From: Plasmopara viticola
Lineage: Eukaryota > Oomycota > Peronosporomycetes > Peronosporales > Peronosporaceae
Reading direction: 5' to 3'
NCBI GenBank assembly: GCA_001695595.3
Contig: MBPM02000039.1
Location: 62,001 to 126,000, forward strand
Length of the DNA: 64,000 nucleotides
The position numbers and the translations under genes were made by a program. The notes below the pieces were generated by a model. That model saw only the letters and a program-made list of their open reading frames with translations, was not told the DNA's origin and searched no databases. Shown here piece by piece: positions 9,104 through 19,467 of the stretch (within the stretch, counting starts at the first letter, position 1; every line of letters begins with the position of its first letter).

Positions 9104-11857
9104 TCAAAAGTCAAGTGGGATCATATCTTGACCGTCATATGCCCCCTTAAAGATGGATTCGCGGCTAGAATCGGAGAAAACGACAAAATTCACAGGCAAC
9201 TGCTTTGGCCGAGACAACGGAATGATATCGTTGCGACCTGTCGTAGAGATATCCGCCAAATTTGGAATTGGCAAGCCGTGCAACAACGTCGGGCCGAGAT
9301 TTTGCCGAGTCGATGTTCTTGTATACATGTCGTTGCTAGGCAAGATCCGTTCTCTCGCTGCCGAATTTGCTGATGTCGCGGCTACTTTTGCTGTAATCGC
9401 AGCCGTTATTGACGAGTGCTGGCAGCTCGTTTTCGAATGATCATATTGACCATTGCTGCTGCTGTCTGATGAACCTGTTGGTCTTTTTGCCTCGTCAAAG
9501 AGTACATTGGAGGAACTAGCAAAAATGCTTTGTTTCGTGTTGGAGTCGTTTTTGGTAGATGATAACGAACCTGTCGCGGCTAAGCTCTCGACCACAGGCA
9601 TTGACGTGAGACTACGATGACGAAGAATGTCTGCAGGGCGAAGTGTGTTCAGTCGATGTTTATCACGCGAGCTCGTCGTTTTAGAGCGACAGCGACAGTC
9701 AGCGCGGCTGCTTCCAGGCCAGTAGGTAGGATGATTTTTTCCTTCAATTTCACTGTCTTTCCTCTGGCTAGTTGCATTGGTCTCATCTTCTCTTTCCCTG
9801 TCACTCTCTTTAAGCATCTGGCTCGACGCCTGCCCGTAAGTCTGACCGTCAAACTCATCCAACGGTCTGATTTTCATTGACAGCCCAGCAAGAGCCAAAA
9901 TGTCTGGATCACGAGAGAGATCACCAGCGGATGAATCATCTGACATGGTGGAGATATAGGTGCTACGCAAACAGTGCGAAACGTTGTCATTCGTAGGACG
10001 ATCATTCGACGAACGCGAAAACGAGCTACTTGCAGTAGACATAGACACTAAACTGTGTTTATCTTTGCAACGCTGTGGCAAATCCGGATCTGACACGTTT
10101 CGCATACGACGGAGCTGGTCAGGATCGGACACGGTGCGAAAACGTGGTGGAGTAGCCTCATCTACGGGCGGAAATGTATCTTGCATCTCGTCAAGTGTGA
10201 CTGGAAAATCGTCCACGGATTCAATTAAGCCCAACGTACTAGCTGTGAATGGGCCAATCTGCTCTATAAATGCACCTGGACCATCTCTTGCTGGAATATA
10301 CGTCGCGACCGAGCCAAGTCGACGATCGTAGCTCACGTCATCGGAGCTATCAAACGAGATGACGTCATCGGCGTCAAAAGTGGCGTTGAGTCCATTTCGA
10401 GAGCGTGCAGAAAGAGGATTGTCACCGCTCGTGTGACTTCTCGAGTCCGAATTTCGTTGCGTTTGCATCGCGGCTGAGGTTGTCACACCATATCGTAGAT
10501 CTGCAATACAAGCACTACAGCCTCTCGCTTCTCGATAAGTACGAGAATTGCGGCTAGTGTTGCGTGAGGTGCCCATATCATCGATCGACGCGATTTGCCA
10601 GATATTTCCAGTCCGGCTCGAGTTTTTGTACTTGGCCTCATTGTGCTGCGATGGCAGCGCGGACGCAACGGCGCTGGTAGTCAGTGCACTGGTGCTGCCA
10701 TCCTTGATTTCGTATCCTGACATGTTGATCATACTAGAGCACGCACTACACACAGCTTCTCCGCAGAAACGACAATGGTGGCACCGGCGAAACGTGCGAA
10801 ACATTTTCAAGCACATAAAACAGTGATCACTCTGCTTCCAGGTAAGCTTACTCATGCAATGGATCGTCACTTCCGGCCTCAACATTCGCGCCAGATTCCC
10901 AACACAACTCGCAAGTGACTGCAACCACTGCTGATACTTGCGAGCATACTTTAAAGTCACTTTTGTCGGCAATAGCGATAGCAATAGCGAAAGTCTTAGC
11001 ACATTTGGCTCGGACGTCTCCTCGATCACAAAGCCCGAGTTACGAAAGTGCAGTCGGTCGGTACAGTCAGGAATCAAAAGCTGTGGTGCGTCCTGAAAGT
11101 TCACGCTGCTTAAAACGTGAACACCAACTGTTTTGCACAGGTTGGATAGCGTGTTAGACCTCGCGCGCGCTGTTCCGCGTCCGACACGTTCTAACTTGCC
11201 CGCTCCAGATTGCAAAAAAGCATCCTGGTAACAAACGAGCGTAAAATCGCGGTGGTTGTCTGCCGTACTTAGCGTGGCCTGAGCCTTTAACGTCAGCCAA
11301 TTAACCGAGTAAGCATCGTCCTCGGAGAAACTTCGCCTTGAACCATCCACACCCGCGTCCGGGTCTTCGGCGAACGGCGGTGGCGTCGTACACGTGAGTT
11401 TGTCCAATGTCACACCATTTTGAAAATAGTCTTTGAACACCTGCCGCATCACTAGTCGAAATTCGTCAGTGGTAGACGAATGCAACAAGTCCAACATTGG
11501 AGCCACGCCAGAGTGCACGGTCGTGACTGCCCGGACTAGAAAGTAGTCGGACGAGTGACCTGCTCCACGTCCGAATTTCCGAGCTGTGGTGACGTTCTGC
11601 GGCAGGTGACGACCAGCCATTTCGTACAGCATTGTGCCATTGCGCTCGTTCGTAAATTTCCATCCCTGTGTCGTGGTGGCCAAGATGGCCAAGTCAGTAG
11701 CAGCCACTCGCATTCGTTCTAGCATTAAAGTGGATGGCGCGTGACCCGTGGTCTTGTTCACGGCCGTGCGGCTCATTGTACAAAGGTCGGTACTCGTGTT
11801 TTGGATTGTGGCGGGCCGCACGGGTGAGTGACTTTGAGAATGCGTGGCACTGAACAT
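9104..11857 (-). CDS. START-FYVE domain lipid-binding protein
   Basis: The architecture is an N-terminal lipid-binding START-like region (about residues 35-310) followed by a FYVE zinc finger, a combination greatly expanded in oomycetes. The finger shows CFMC (346-349), the RRCHHCRFCG signature (around 357-366), a CSAC pair (370-373) and a last CSAC pair near 447-450. FYVE fingers bind phosphatidylinositol 3-phosphate on endosomes. The stretch between the last two cysteine pairs is about 73 residues, much longer than the usual roughly 20, and is serine-rich. The C-terminal half is Ser/Thr-rich, low in hydrophobics and probably disordered. The start chosen is the ATG at 11857, giving 917 residues; the frame is open to about 11968 but has only a TTG there, and a TGA lies just upstream. 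A spliced upstream exon, or the ATG at 11776, is also possible. Confidence 0.8.
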   Translation of the reverse strand: MFSATHSQSHSPVRPATIQNTSTDLCTMSRTAVNKTTGHAPSTLMLERMRVAATDLAILATTTQGWKFTNERNGTMLYEMAGRHLPQNVTTARKFGRGAGHSSDYFLVRAVTTVHSGVAPMLDLLHSSTTDEFRLVMRQVFKDYFQNGVTLDKLTCTTPPPFAEDPDAGVDGSRRSFSEDDAYSVNWLTLKAQATLSTADNHRDFTLVCYQDAFLQSGAGKLERVGRGTARARSNTLSNLCKTVGVHVLSSVNFQDAPQLLIPDCTDRLHFRNSGFVIEETSEPNVLRLSLLLSLLPTKVTLKYARKYQQWLQSLASCVGNLARMLRPEVTIHCMSKLTWKQSDHCFMCLKMFRTFRRCHHCRFCGEAVCSACSSMINMSGYEIKDGSTSALTTSAVASALPSQHNEAKYKNSSRTGNIWQIASIDDMGTSRNTSRNSRTYREARGCSACIADLRYGVTTSAAMQTQRNSDSRSHTSGDNPLSARSRNGLNATFDADDVISFDSSDDVSYDRRLGSVATYIPARDGPGAFIEQIGPFTASTLGLIESVDDFPVTLDEMQDTFPPVDEATPPRFRTVSDPDQLRRMRNVSDPDLPQRCKDKHSLVSMSTASSSFSRSSNDRPTNDNVSHCLRSTYISTMSDDSSAGDLSRDPDILALAGLSMKIRPLDEFDGQTYGQASSQMLKESDREREDETNATSQRKDSEIEGKNHPTYWPGSSRADCRCRSKTTSSRDKHRLNTLRPADILRHRSLTSMPVVESLAATGSLSSTKNDSNTKQSIFASSSNVLFDEAKRPTGSSDSSSNGQYDHSKTSCQHSSITAAITAKVAATSANSAARERILPSNDMYTRTSTRQNLGPTLLHGLPIPNLADISTTGRNDIIPLSRPKQLPVNFVVFSDSSRESIFKGAYDGQDMIPLDF

Positions 11858-12459
11858 TGACACGGATGGACGTTCGCTCGTTTTGTTCCCTTTTTGTACA
11901 AGGCGATCGTCACTCCGCGTCGTTGCAAATAGACCGAGCTTTAGTATTGCGAACGCCGAAGCATCCAATGCGTTGTGGCTGTAGTGGCGCGATCGAAGAA
12001 TGACTCAAGGTTTTGGCCACTGAGTCTGTGGCAGCCGAGCGTCTGGACGATGTAACCAGAACCAGGTTTCGGGGCTGCATGTGCCAGGATGGGAATACGT
12101 GACACTGTAAGATACCTTTAGAGTGAGGCTTTCAAGACCAGTTTTATCTTGTATTAATATAATTATACATGGTTTCATACAAAAGAGGTCCGACGGTGGA
12201 ACGGGTATCTCTAAAAGCAGTAATGCCCACCCATATGATGCAAGGTCGACCGCAACGTAGCTACACGGTTGTGAGCCTCAACTTGGTAATCTACCATCAT
12301 GCGCTCGTGCGCCCACAGCTGTTTTAGAGATTTTATTGTATTGACCTTCTTTACCCATGACTCGTCGTCACTTGGATGCCTCCACTTCACTATTGTCTCC
12401 TTTTTGTGCAGGTCATGCGGTTGCTCGACAATTCCTTTTCATCATTTCAATATGTTCAT
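11858..12459. other. Upstream region of the START-FYVE gene
   Basis: It contains the 5' flank of the minus-strand START-FYVE gene, possibly with an unrecognised first exon, and ends at the target duplication of the hAT element (12452-12459). No other gene was seen. Confidence 0.4.
12452..12459 (+). repeat. Target-site duplication of the hAT element, left copy
   Basis: ATGTTCAT directly precedes the left terminal inverted repeat and is identical to 15587-15594. Confidence 0.9.
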
Positions 12460-12621
12460 TAGAGATGGGGACGTCAGCTCAACGTTAAAAACGTTAAGCC
12501 GGTATCCGTTGACGTATTGCAAACGTTTTGAGACGTCCCGGCAACATTAATGTATAGTACACCACACGAGCAGTTTTGAACGGCAGGATAGAAGAAAGAG
12601 CCTACAACGCATCGTCCCCAG

Positions 12622-14979
12622 ATGGAGCTTCCACCATCGAATGATCCTACGCCGCCGCCCCTGTTTAAGATGCGCCGTATTAAGAAGGACGATTACTGGT
12701 CGTTCATCCGACTTATAGCTCCAAACGCACAGCTACCACCGGGAAAGAAGGCGTGGGAATCGTCTGATACAAACTTGGCTTATTGTCTAAAGTGCAAAAG
12801 TTCTTTCAGCTTTAAATCAGGAAGTAGCGCCAGCATTCGAAAGCACATGAATGAGAAACATCCACAAGATCTCAGCAGAGCTGGGCGTGAACAGGCATCC
12901 AGGCGAGTGGCGATCGCACTTCATGCAACGCGAAAATCTGATGCAATGATGTTTTCTCCGAGAAAGAGAACAAGAAAGATCGATCCAGCTGACGAAGAGA
13001 TGGCCACCAGAGCTTTCATTGATTGGATTGCCAAACGACTGCGCCCACTAAGTGTTGCCGACGACAAGGAGCTTCGTGTTTTCTTGACGTTGATTCAGAC
13101 GATGAGAGGTCTGTACGAGCTACCCTCTCGCCGCACTATAACTGAAAAAATGCAAAATCACTGTCAGTTCAAGCGATCGCTGGTAAAGACGCAGATTGCT
13201 GAAGATGCAGACTTCTATTCTCTCACATCTGACATGTGGACATCTCGAGCAACAGATAGCTATATTTCGCTAACTATTCATTTTGTGAATTCCAATTTTG
13301 AGATGATGACGTACACTTTGGATGTTATGAGTTTTCGTGGGAAGCACACTGGCACCCAGGATTAAATGCAAACTGGGCGGGCTCATGCGCAAGTGGGGTC
13401 TAGATGTTTCTCGCGTTACCAAAATGGTACGTGATAACGGGTCGAACATTGTCAGTGCGTGTGATGCGCTAGGTGTGCAGCACTTCGAATGCGTGGCGCA
13501 TACGCTACATTTGATTGTATCAGGAGCTCTCTCAAAAACAAGTGTCGAAGTGACAAATGTGGAAGAGGATAATGACGGGAACGAGGAAGGTAGGGAGGAG
13601 GTTGAAAATATTGCTGACATTGAAGATGAGGAGGAGCAGTGGATTGAGGACCCTGCAATTGAACTGGAAGCTATTGCGTTCTTGGAGCAAGAACTGGTAG
13701 AGATTGAATCCCAAACGATTGCAAGTTCGATAGACAACGTTTCGCATGAATCTGAGCCACTTAACGTTAATGCTGATGACACGCTGGATGGAGGTCTTCT
13801 TGATGGTTGTCTTAGTGTGCGGACAACAACTTCAATTCTAAACGCTATGAAGCAAGCCATGAGTGAAACAAGAATTCATGTTTCTAGCTTTCGCAAAATT
13901 GTTCACTACTTCAACAAAAGTTCTAAAGGAAAAGACAAGTTGAAGTCGCTACAAAATGTGGCCGTACCTCTTACCGTTATTTCAGATGTAGCCACTCGCT
14001 GGAATAGCACGCATCACATGATTCAACGCCTTCTGCAACTTCGTCCTAGTATCCAATCATTCATGGAGTTTATATTGACAACGAAAGGCAAAGAAGAGTT
14101 CAGCGACGCAAGTTTGTGAGGCCCACTGGAGAAATGTGGTTTAGCATCCAATGCCTCGACAAGCTTCTCGTGGTTTTTGAGCTGGTAACCAAGACACTAT
14201 CAGGTGGAACATACCCCACTGCTACGTTGATATATCCATGTATACGCCTTCTTGAAAAGCGACTATTAAAGCAGAGGATATTTGCCAAAATATCGCCTGC
14301 TCACGCTGGAGAATATTACTATAGCTCGGTGCTGGAACGCATGCATCTTGTCCGTCGGTTTTTCTTGTTTTTGCTCCGAAAAAGATTCAAGCAATTACCT
14401 TTGGATGTGAAATATTGCTGCTTGCTTGATCCTCAATTCGTGCATGGTGAGTCACTGAACGCAACAGAAAAAATAGAAGGGAGGGAGTTCTTGGTGAGCG
14501 AGGCAATGCGCTCTGCTGGTGCTAATGCCGTCGATGATATCTACAGCACGTGCTCCGATGAGGATAGCGATGAAGAAGAAAACTTCATAAATGATCTCCT
14601 TGGACGCAAGCGAAGATCGCCTCATCCTCAAGTGCAAAACGGGTTGTCGCTTCGTGCAAAAGTAGAAGCAGAGGTGAATCGATACTACGATAGATCCCAT
14701 CAAAAGGCACAAGAAAATACGTGCCAGAAGCAGAAGTCGAAAACACAGCAACTTGACGATGGTCTCAAGTGGTGGCGCGAAAATGGCAGTGATTTTCCGC
14801 TCTTAGCTCCTATTGCGAGGAAATATTTTGGCATGGTAGCTACATCAGTACCTTCAGAGCGCTGCTTCTCGTGGGCAGGAAACATTATTACAGCACGGCG
14901 TAATAGGTTGTCTTCTTCCAACCTAAGAGATCTCATTTTTCTTTACAGCAATACGATTGGCGAGGAACCAGAGGAGTAG
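12622..14979 (+). pseudogene. hAT transposase with BED zinc finger, two frameshifts
   Basis: The frame starts at an ATG and runs through three overlapping pieces. The first (12622-13365) holds a BED finger with Cys55, Cys58, His75 and His80, and the DMWTS motif carrying the first catalytic aspartate. The second (to 14119) holds VRDNGSNI, with the second aspartate, and HTLHL. The third (to 14979) holds WWRENGSDFPLLA and PSERCFSWAG, the hAT C-terminal dimerisation region. The frame shifts by one base at about 13345-13365 and again at about 14103-14118; homology continues across both breaks and no GT-AG intron of plausible size fits, so these are single-base lesions (or assembly errors). An acidic stretch near 13560-13640 is also present. 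The element probably cannot make active enzyme from this copy. Confidence 0.9.
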
Positions 14980-15118
14980 CTGAAGACGTACGGTAGAAAC
15001 GTGCTAAAGAGTTACATGTTGTAAATAAACTTTTTGCACAACTCACATCACCTTTAATGTGCCAGCAGCCGACTTGTCTTAAAAACTCTTCTCCCGTCCG
15101 TTCTTATGTTTGTGCAGC

Positions 15119-15131
15119 TTGAACATGGTAT
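15119..15131 (+). repeat. Target-site duplication of SINE-like copy 1, left
   Basis: TTGAACATGGTAT, identical to 15433-15445. Confidence 0.85.
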
Positions 15132-15432
15132 TGTATTGTATTGTATTACGTTATCGCGTTGCCAAGTTATGCACGTGCTAGGCTCAGTCTGGCTAGTCCA
15201 CGGCATAGAGTGGTGTCCGCATACGTCGGGTCTCGTTCGGCGGGCAGTGGAGCCAGCACCGTTTAGCGCTGACTTGGTAAGAGCCCAGGTGGCGTCCTGG
15301 TGCTGGAGACCGTCGCGTCGAGGGTGAGACTCGTTAGAGACCTGCAGATGCCCGAGAGCACCTGCCCGAAGCGCGTGAGCATTCAGGCCCCTCGCTTGGA
15401 AGGAGGGCGTCACCCCAACCTTTTCCGAAGCA
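15132..15432 (-). mobile_element. SINE-like retroelement, copy 1, nested in the hAT element
   Basis: This 301-bp unit closely matches 63271-63587. It is flanked by 13-bp direct repeats TTGAACATGGTAT (15119-15131 and 15433-15445), the mark of target-primed insertion. On the minus strand it starts near GGAAAAGGTTGGGGTGACGC and ends in a short AATAC pentamer tail (seen on the plus strand as repeated TGTAT at 15132-15149). Relative to copy 2 it lacks about 28-30 bp near position 15256. No clear tRNA A/B boxes or 5S-like promoter were found and no protein is encoded, so the origin of its head is unknown. It inserted after the hAT element arrived. Confidence 0.85.
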
Positions 15433-15445
15433 TTGAACATGGTAT
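15433..15445 (+). repeat. Target-site duplication of SINE-like copy 1, right
   Basis: TTGAACATGGTAT, identical to 15119-15131. Confidence 0.85.
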
Positions 15446-15586
15446 GGTTTTAAACCATTGGTTTGATAGGTTACAGTGTCTTTCCCGAGACGTCAAACAA
15501 CGTCTAAAAAAACGTGAACGGGAACCCTGGACGGGAACGGGAACTACATTTTTTTTACGTTAACACCGTTTACGTCCCCATCACTA

Positions 15587-15594
15587 ATGTTCAT
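15587..15594 (+). repeat. Target-site duplication of the hAT element, right copy
   Basis: ATGTTCAT directly follows the right terminal inverted repeat and is identical to 12452-12459. Confidence 0.9.
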
Positions 15595-15927
15595 GAGCCC
15601 AGTTATTTGTGCTCACCTATACACGGATCGCTTGAAGACTTTCACTGCAGTTTTACCAGAGATCAATGAGTAATTAAGCTAGCGGGATCGTTACAGTACA
15701 AGGAGAAGGGGAGTTGAGCGAATTACTACGTAGCATTTTATTGGCTGCAGAGTTGACTAATTAAGAGATGCACAATAATAATAAGAGCACGTGTCGTGTT
15801 TAAAGGCGTTCTTTCTGAGAAAATAAAACTCATCGAAAAATTACTTACATGCGTACATACAGACAATTTGTTCCATTTTCACCGACTGGCCATTCTTTGC
15901 GAGTCCCCAGCGAATCGATTCCCACAA

Positions 15928-15944
15928 CTTCATTCGTCTCAACC
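15928..15944 (+). promoter_or_regulatory. Inr-like oomycete core promoter motif (weak)
   Basis: CTTCATTCGTCTCAACC resembles the oomycete initiator core (YTCATTYYN) and lies about 60-80 bp upstream of the ATG of the C2 protein at 16006. The flanking-promoter half matches poorly. Confidence 0.35.
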
Positions 15945-16005
15945 TCGTCAACCCCGTCGCGTCCAGCCATCGACAGCAACCTACACAAGACTTTGTACCG
16001 CAGAA

Positions 16006-16464
16006 ATGCCGATGACCAGAAAACCAAAGAATTACATTGTACGAATTGTGCTCCATAAGTGTCAACACCTTGCGGCTGCCGATCTTGACCCGTTGGGTGG
16101 CAAAAGCGACCCTTATGTGAATTTTACTCTTGGCGGCGTTACGAAAAAGAGTTCATATGTAAAGAAAAACCTCGATCCACAGTGGTCGCCGCCAGATAGA
16201 TTCGACTTTGAGCTAGACGAATGGAAGAACGAGTTTCTCATCGCAGATGTCTTCAACTACGAACGTAATCGCAAGGACGACCTCGTCGGCTCGGCGGTGA
16301 TTCCGCTTTCTCTTTTTGCTGGAGATCGACATGGCGAGATAAACAGCTACCCACTTGTGGTACCAGACGAGATGAGTGGCCCGTGTGCGCCCAAGAGCGA
16401 CCTGTTTCTTCAGATCAGTCTCTCGTCCAGAGACGGCAGTCCTGTCAAGTATAACTATTACTAG
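16006..16464 (+). CDS. Small C2-domain protein, paralogue A
   Basis: The 152-residue protein is almost entirely one C2 domain, a beta-sandwich that often binds Ca2+ and phospholipid membranes. The first Ca2+-loop is well kept (DLDPLGGKSDPYVNF); the third loop reads VFNYERNRKDDLVG, where the usual D-x-D is replaced by N-Y-E but the K-D-D is kept. The end is tyrosine-rich (KYNYY). The ATG at 16006 was chosen because the open frame upstream (to 15796) has only a GTG start and is not C2-like. A paralogue of similar length lies at 40039-40482 in the same orientation. No partner domain is present; small single-C2 proteins occur in oomycetes and plants, and the specific role is unknown. Confidence 0.8.
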   Translation: MPMTRKPKNYIVRIVLHKCQHLAAADLDPLGGKSDPYVNFTLGGVTKKSSYVKKNLDPQWSPPDRFDFELDEWKNEFLIADVFNYERNRKDDLVGSAVIPLSLFAGDRHGEINSYPLVVPDEMSGPCAPKSDLFLQISLSSRDGSPVKYNYY

Positions 16465-19203
16465 GACCGGCCGCGACAGCCATTAGATTCTTTGAATCTA
16501 TGTATCGTCGGACAACCTTCAAGTCGACAAAAAGGATTAAGCGGAGCAGTTGTATTGACACTACAGCATGAACTTATTCGTAATCAGTGATAGATTTTTA
16601 TTAGGTCTTACAACGACGACTAGTATTCACTAAAGCTCCGTGGTATGTATCACTGGTGATGCCAGATGAATTGTCTCTCATTGCATTGTAAAACAGAGGC
16701 AAGTCCCTTTGTCTGTATTTATACACATAACCGCTGAAGCTGAAGATGTACTCAACACCTGTCACGCATAACAAACACAAGCAATGGAAAGCGCAGTTAT
16801 TACCCTTTTCCTGATTACATTTACATTTTTCAAATATAATCGACCTTATGATATTTGCTTGCTGATTTAAGTTGAAGAACCGCTCAATTTTCTGATTGGC
16901 TGCAGTGAACTAAAAATGTGGTTGTAACGTTGCCTCCACAAGCAAAGATTCTCTCTGTACACACAAGTCTAAATTATGCATACTTTGCTTGTAAATCCAT
17001 CCTCACAGCTTCCTGCTCTCCAGAATGGGCGGCAACAACGCGCCGAGTGAAAAAATGTAAGCAATTGCCGTGGTCGAAGTTCTGCATCACGGTGTAAGAG
17101 GATAAGCGCTAATTCTCCCATATATGCATTAAGACACACAAATCACAACTGTCTAGTGTATACTTGTTTTTCTTTCCAAAGTGATTTCGAGTTGATTTAC
17201 GAATTATAGATGGGTGTCGAGACAATTTTTTATTTGAAGGTCACTGCATCCAATCGGAAAAAGCCAAGAGAGATTACTTAAAGGTGCTGTATTTACAGGT
17301 AGAGCCCCAAATCCCCTTAATTACAGACACACCTAGCAAAATTGACAATGAAGAGATGGAGATGTCGCTTATGTCAAAATGAAAAAAAAACGCCAAATAC
17401 CACTATTGACCGATAGTTGACCCAAAAGGTGTTCATTTTATATGCCGACTGGCCATGCAAAACGCGTGTTTGTCTGGACATTAAACTTGAAGGCAATTCC
17501 ATGAGTTGAAGCTTGAACTGGGATGCTCTCGTTGACGATGTCAAAAATGTTGAGGACAAGATAGAGAGAATACTTCAAAGGTGACAAACTTTACATTCCT
17601 ATGGTGACCTATGTGATTGAAACCCTTAATTCGAAGTCGGCGATGGACTTTGTGATTCACCCTAGTTTGATCAGGGTACAAGATGCCGTTCTGTAAGAAA
17701 CCCACTCGCATTTTTGAACATCGGTTCGGACGAGAACGAGGAAGACCTACTACGTGGGCATAATGCGGCAGATGCAGATCAAACCGTTAAGTACTACGCT
17801 CATCTGTTTGCGCGCCGCGAGAGCTCTTTGAAATTACAATTCGCCTGACGTGTACAGCTTTAGGTTGATAAAAACAGATCCGCTCTCTTAATGTCGTAAG
17901 AAGTTGAATACAAAATCGGTCACATTTGGTCCGTTAATGCTCTTAGGTTTTTCCAGTACTCACAACGACAATAACAACCTTTAGGTCCAAAACCCAACCT
18001 CTTAAGTCAAAGTCCTTTTGCGTCTTGAAGCAAGGGTACAGTCTGCTCACCCGGCGAATCAGAGATAACTCAAGCTAAGCGCTAAGAGCACGACTTTAAA
18101 GCGCTTATTCTCATCGTACGGTCAGAAGAGTGCGGATTACCTACATAGCGTTCGTTACTATATTGCAACGGCATTCAGGAAATTTCGCCGAACGAAGATA
18201 AATACACTTCACGAGGCTTAAGAAGCAAAAGAGCGCCACTTTACAAAGGCTTAAGGCATCCTTCTTCCTTACAGTGTGCTCCACGTCAAAATTCGATCCA
18301 GTATAAGATCAAAAATCCCTCATATACGCCTTCTCGCTCAAGAACAACAGCTTTCTTACATCCAATTTACGCGCTCGGAATTGCTGTTGAGATCAGCCCT
18401 AGATATCAATTTTGCGTGCTTCTTGGAAGGACCCACCCGTACACACTTAACAAGAGGAAACTGCACATTTTACATTATTGTTGAGATTCACAATGAGCGT
18501 GCCTCCTTACTAGAAGCCCACAAAAAATATTAGGTGCGTCAACATCGTCTATGGGTGTTCGATGGTATGGGGCGACTCATGTCCTTATAGGACTGCAAAA
18601 GGGTTGATCAGAACATGCGTCATCTTGACCGCAGCTACCCTTTTGAGTGCTAATTTTTAATATCTAGCAAACCTGTATATTCTTTGATTACTGCGGTAAA
18701 TCTATTCGTTTCTAGTTTTTTTAGTTCGCTTTCATTTGTATTTTCTTTGTGGCTATAATCGCATCCATTAATCGACGGACTAATTTTGACCGTCATTCTA
18801 CGAAGGCGTTAGTGACTGGGCTCGAACTAAAGTTTTTAGCAAAATTTTTTCTAGACTCTCCTTTCATCAAATTCAAATGGGCTTGACCATTAAAAAGCAA
18901 AACAAATATTGGGTACCACAGTGCACTTATGTAAAAGGTTGTCAAGACGAATGACGCGTAAAAACATTGTTAGGAGAAAACTGAAGTGATCTATTGACAT
19001 CTTGACGGCCCATTAATGTGCATACTGCACACTGTGTCGTCGAGGATACAATCGCCTTCTCTTCGTTTAATGTAATCTGCCACTAACATTAGCAAGCGAC
19101 TACAGCAGCATTTGTCAACACTCGTCGGTAAATTTCGCATGGTTACTCAATTGTAATCGCTTTTCGATTGTTGAGACCCCAAGAACTTTTGTTATTTTTG
19201 AAA
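16465..19203. other. Gene-free AT-rich region
   Basis: No frame longer than about 85 codons and no clear domain. The frame at 18276-18533 has no recognisable family. The region is probably decayed transposon sequence, given the Gypsy integrase-like relic that follows. Confidence 0.4.
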
Positions 19204-19467
19204 TCATGACGTTAGGTGGACCTGGTCTATCTTGGGTATGCGGTGCGCAAAAACCACAATTTTATGATAAAGTATGGACAGAGTCGAGAATTCTACACTA
19301 CTAAACATCTGCTGGTACCGGCATGCGTGGAACGTGCGAGCTGCGGGTCTGACCCTTTGACAACTCATATACGCCTTCACAAACGTAATTGCCCCAACGT
19401 TGTGGTGGGGCCACCAATAAGATATAAAGACCACGATGTAAGCTTTTCTTAGCGGACTGATAAACAC
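19204..19467 (-). pseudogene. Ty3/Gypsy integrase zinc-binding relic
   Basis: The minus-strand frame contains YWWPHHNVGAITFVKAYMSCQ, which fits the integrase zinc-binding core of Gypsy elements (Y-x-W-P then F-V-K-x-C-x-x-C-Q-R); the first cysteine of the C-x-x-C pair reads tyrosine. Only 87 codons are open and upstream domains are not readable. Identification rests on this single motif. Confidence 0.5.

Larger units (their letters stand above)
12460..15586 (+). mobile_element. hAT-superfamily DNA transposon, 3127 bp, complete ends
   Basis: The element is bounded by 15-bp terminal inverted repeats, TAGAGATGGGGACGT at 12460-12474 and its counterpart at 15572-15586 (reverse complement TAGTGATGGGGACGT), differing at one position. 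It is flanked by a perfect 8-bp direct repeat ATGTTCAT at 12452-12459 and 15587-15594, the target duplication size of hAT elements. Inside are a BED-finger hAT transposase with two frameshifts and, downstream of it, a nested SINE-like insertion. The perfect target duplication and well-preserved ends argue for a fairly recent insertion. Confidence 0.95.

Noticed and set aside
9153..11157. Several plus-strand frames of 80-136 codons
   Set aside because: They are antisense shadows of the START-FYVE coding sequence and show no domain.
13337..14119. Introns explaining the transposase frame changes
   Set aside because: Homology continues on both sides with no gap, leaving no room for an intron.
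15054..15440. 128-codon minus-strand frame as a gene
   Set aside because: It lies across the SINE-like element and its target duplications, and the same chance frame is broken in the second copy.
15796..16005. N-terminal extension of C2 paralogue A
   Set aside because: It begins with GTG, is not C2-like, and overlaps the Inr-like motif that should be upstream of the start.
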